Of a stretch of DNA of 7,566 bases, positions 5,870 through 7,566 are shown piece after piece. The notes beneath the pieces are model-generated. The model was given only the letters and a program-made list of their open reading frames with translations. It had not been told where the DNA came from and did not search any database. Position 1 is the stretch's first letter; each line of letters begins with the position of its first letter. Source of the DNA: JACPFV01 sp052386975 (GTDB lineage Bacteria > Pseudomonadota > Gammaproteobacteria > Nevskiales > Nevskiaceae). The stretch spans positions 1 to 7,566 of the forward strand of contig JBQTJQ010000021.1 of the NCBI GenBank assembly GCA_052386975.1. Reading direction: 5' to 3'. Position numbers and translations under genes: made by a program.

Positions 5870-7027
5870 ATGACCCCCTCCCGCCCCCCGCTCTCCCCGT
5901 ACTACACCGAAGACCACGAGACCTTCCGCGCCCAGGTGCGCAAGTTCGTGGAGAAGGAGTGCGTGCCGCACATCGAGCAGTGGGAGAAGGCCTGCGAGCT
6001 GCCGCGCGAGCTGCACAAGCAGGCGGCGCAGGCCGGCGTGCTGGGGATCGGCTTTCCCGAGGACTGCGGCGGGCTCGGCCTGGCCGATCCGTTCTACGGG
6101 ATCGTGCTCACCGACGAGCTGATGCGCGCCGGCTCCGGCGGCCTGGTCGCGAGCCTGCTGTCGCACGGCATCGGCAGCCCGCCGATCGCCAGGGCCGGCA
6201 CGCTCGAGCAGAAGCAGCGCTTCGTCGCGCCGGTGTTGGCCGGCGACAAGATCGCTGCGCTGGCCATCACCGAGCCGTCCGGCGGCTCGGACGTCGCCGC
6301 CATCAAGACCACCGCCGTGCGCGAGGGCGAGTTTTATTTGGTGAACGGGTCCAAGACCTTCATCACTTCGGGGATGCGGGCGGATTTTGTGACGACCGCC
6401 GTGCGCACCGGCGAGCCCGGCATGGGCGGCCTCTCCGTGCTGGTGATCGAGGCCGGCACGGCGGGCTTCACGCGCACGCCGCTGGAGAAGATGGGCTGGC
6501 GCTGCAGCGACACCGCGACGCTGTACTTCGACCAGGTGCGCGTGCCGGTGGCCAATCGCATCGGCGCCGAGAACGCCGGCTTCATGGCGATCATGCTCAA
6601 CTTCAATCACGAGCGGATCATGATCAGCGCGCAGGCGCTCGCCAGCGCGCAGGTCTGCTACGACGAGGCGCTGGCCTACGCTCGCGAACGGCAGACCTTC
6701 GGCAGGCCGCTGATCAAGAACCAGGTCATCAAGCACAAGCTCGCCGACATGCGCATGCGCATCGACGCGGCGCGCGCGCAATTGGACGTGTTGACCTGGC
6801 GCGTGTGGAAAGGCGCCACGCCGGTGGCCGAGCTGTCGCTGCTCAAGGTGCTCGCGACCGAGGTCTACGAACACGTGGCGGCCGAGGCCATGCAGGTGCT
6901 GGGGGGCGCCGGCTACCTGCAGGGCTCCAAGGTCGAGCGGCTGTATCGCGAGACCAAGGTGCTGACCATCGGCGGCGGGTCGCGCGAGATCATGCTCGAC
7001 CTCGCGGCGAGGCAGATGGGGTATTAG
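5870..7027 (+). CDS. Acyl-CoA dehydrogenase, long-chain/isovaleryl-type active site
   Basis: This 385-residue protein is full length for the family of FAD flavoproteins that oxidise acyl-CoA to 2-enoyl-CoA and pass electrons to ETF. The alpha-helical N-domain runs to about 115. The flavin-binding signature AITEPSGGSDVAA lies at 132-144, and the C-terminal helical domain contains RERQTFGRPLIKNQ and LGGAGYLQG. The catalytic Glu of medium- and short-chain enzymes (YEGT) is replaced by GGGS (368-371). E248 in NHERIMISA sits where long-chain and isovaleryl enzymes place their base, so the enzyme is probably active. The chain-length or branched substrate cannot be fixed. Start choice is uncertain: ATG 5870 gives the usual N-terminus, and ATG 5846 would add 8 residues; neither has a strong ribosome binding site. 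It is divergent from the PIN toxin-antitoxin pair and not in an operon here. Confidence 0.92.
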   Translation: MTPSRPPLSPYYTEDHETFRAQVRKFVEKECVPHIEQWEKACELPRELHKQAAQAGVLGIGFPEDCGGLGLADPFYGIVLTDELMRAGSGGLVASLLSHGIGSPPIARAGTLEQKQRFVAPVLAGDKIAALAITEPSGGSDVAAIKTTAVREGEFYLVNGSKTFITSGMRADFVTTAVRTGEPGMGGLSVLVIEAGTAGFTRTPLEKMGWRCSDTATLYFDQVRVPVANRIGAENAGFMAIMLNFNHERIMISAQALASAQVCYDEALAYARERQTFGRPLIKNQVIKHKLADMRMRIDAARAQLDVLTWRVWKGATPVAELSLLKVLATEVYEHVAAEAMQVLGGAGYLQGSKVERLYRETKVLTIGGGSREIMLDLAARQMGY

Positions 7028-7038
7028 GCTCGTCGGGG

Positions 7039-7290
7039 TTATTTCTTCTCAGCTTCGTATAGAGCGTCGTAAATCGACTTGTTGCTCAGCGGATCGATAC
7101 CCGGTGCCATGCCACTACCGCCGCGAAATACCGGCAGGTGGATCGTGGGTTTGACACCGCGTGCCGGCGGCGGCCGCAAGCGCAGCGAAAGCCCCTCCTC
7201 GATCAGTCGCGCCAAGCTCTTGCGCTCCCGCGCAGCCAGAGCCTTGGCCTGGCGCAGCAGGCGGTCGTCTATGTCGAGGGTGGTCTTCAT
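7039..7290 (-). CDS. VapB-like ribbon-helix-helix antitoxin, no toxin gene following
   Basis: This is an 83-residue protein. Residues 1-40 (MKTTLDIDDRLLRQAKALAA, then a KSLARLIEEGL helix) form a ribbon-helix-helix DNA-binding domain with the short N-terminal beta strand TTLDID. The tail, with LPVF (about 53-56), GG, PGIDPLSN and a final charged helix, matches the usual VapB toxin-binding end. Its ATG overlaps the stop of the upstream HTH gene (ATGA), so the two are translated together. In typical vapBC operons a PIN toxin starts at the antitoxin's stop. Here the stop is 11 bp from the end of the convergent acyl-CoA dehydrogenase and no PIN frame exists, so it is an orphan or pairs with a toxin elsewhere. 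No terminator is visible in the 11-bp gap. Confidence 0.82.
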   Translation of the reverse strand: MKTTLDIDDRLLRQAKALAARERKSLARLIEEGLSLRLRPPPARGVKPTIHLPVFRGGSGMAPGIDPLSNKSIYDALYEAEKK

Positions 7291-7566
7291 CTGCCTGCCC
7301 TCGGCACGGGAAACAGCTCGATCTTCACCACCTGACCCAGCGCCTTGGCCGCGCCCGACAGGGACTCGAGCGTCAGCGCGGGATTGTCATGGTCAAGCAG
7401 GCGGTCGACCTGGGCGCGGCTGGTCTGCATGCGGTCCGCAAGAACTGACTTCGTCATCGCCTGATCCTTCATCAGCCGCTCGATCTGCCAGGCGATGACG
7501 CGCTTCAGCGCGGCCGCGCTCGCTTCCTCCAGCAGCCCTTCCTCCTTCAGGAAGGAGTCGAACGAG
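7287..7566 (-). CDS. HigA-like helix-turn-helix protein (XRE-type), 5' end outside window
   Basis: The frame is open to the window edge. The visible part is 92 residues (reading from 7565) and begins SFDSFLKEEGLLEEASAAAL, so a few N-terminal residues are missing. An internal ATG at 7472 would cut off the first helices and is not the likely start. A lambda-repressor-type helix-turn-helix lies in MTKSVLADRMQTSRAQVDRL, followed by LTLESLSGAAKALGQVVKIELF, which is typical of HigA-like antitoxins and related XRE regulators of about 95-100 residues. Such proteins are usually co-transcribed with a RelE/HigB-type toxin, which would lie upstream, outside this window. It probably binds its own promoter. 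The stop overlaps the start of the VapB-like gene. Confidence 0.8.
   Translation of the reverse strand, partial: SFDSFLKEEGLLEEASAAALKRVIAWQIERLMKDQAMTKSVLADRMQTSRAQVDRLLDHDNPALTLESLSGAAKALGQVVKIELFPVPRAGR

Noticed and set aside
7028..7038. Terminator between the convergent acyl-CoA dehydrogenase and VapB-like gene
   Set aside because: The 11-bp gap holds no stem or T-run.
5741..7062. 377-residue minus-strand frame (5741-6874) and 367-residue plus-strand frame (5959-7062)
   Set aside because: Both overlap the clear acyl-CoA dehydrogenase reading frame and show only compositional-shadow sequence.

Overview
The window is about 7.5 kb of GC-rich bacterial chromosome. Codon use is strongly GC-biased, with several GTG starts and long spurious antisense ORFs, and a proteobacterium (beta or gamma) fits best. 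This lineage call is an inference from composition and gene types; there is no rRNA or other marker. I see no RNA gene, IS element or CRISPR array, and no stretch over 300 bases lacks a gene.

Left part, minus strand, 5022 down to 1. Three genes form a compact cell-envelope module. The first is an 851-residue secreted protein with an N-terminal beta-propeller, Ig-like domains, a Ca-binding-type Asp loop and a compact C-terminal domain. The second is a 116-residue multi-span membrane protein whose ATG overlaps the preceding stop (TAATG). After 46 bp comes a large secreted protein carrying the zinc-ligand pattern of the phospholipase C / S1-P1 nuclease fold; its 3' end lies beyond base 1. This third gene is open for 690 codons without a stop. 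A long plus-strand reading frame over the same bases is only its shadow.

Middle, minus strand, 5730 down to 5101. This is a type II toxin-antitoxin pair: an AbrB/MazE-like antitoxin followed after 3 bp by a PIN-domain ribonuclease toxin. The upstream DNA holds a promoter candidate, a perfect 16-bp palindrome over the predicted transcription start and ribosome binding site, and four AAGG units at an exact 8-bp period. This looks like an autoregulatory operator.

Right part. A complete acyl-CoA dehydrogenase (plus strand) diverges from the toxin-antitoxin pair. It has the active-site layout of the long-chain/isovaleryl type. It converges, with an 11-bp gap, on a second toxin-antitoxin-like operon on the minus strand: a HigA-like helix-turn-helix protein (5' end outside the window) and a VapB-like ribbon-helix-helix antitoxin, overlapping by ATGA. 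No VapC toxin follows the VapB-like gene, so inside this window it is an orphan.

Overall, a metabolic gene is bracketed by small defence/stability modules next to an uncharacterised secreted-enzyme locus. The most novel part is the propeller-Ig protein / small membrane protein / phospholipase-fold trio, for which I cannot name a characterised system.
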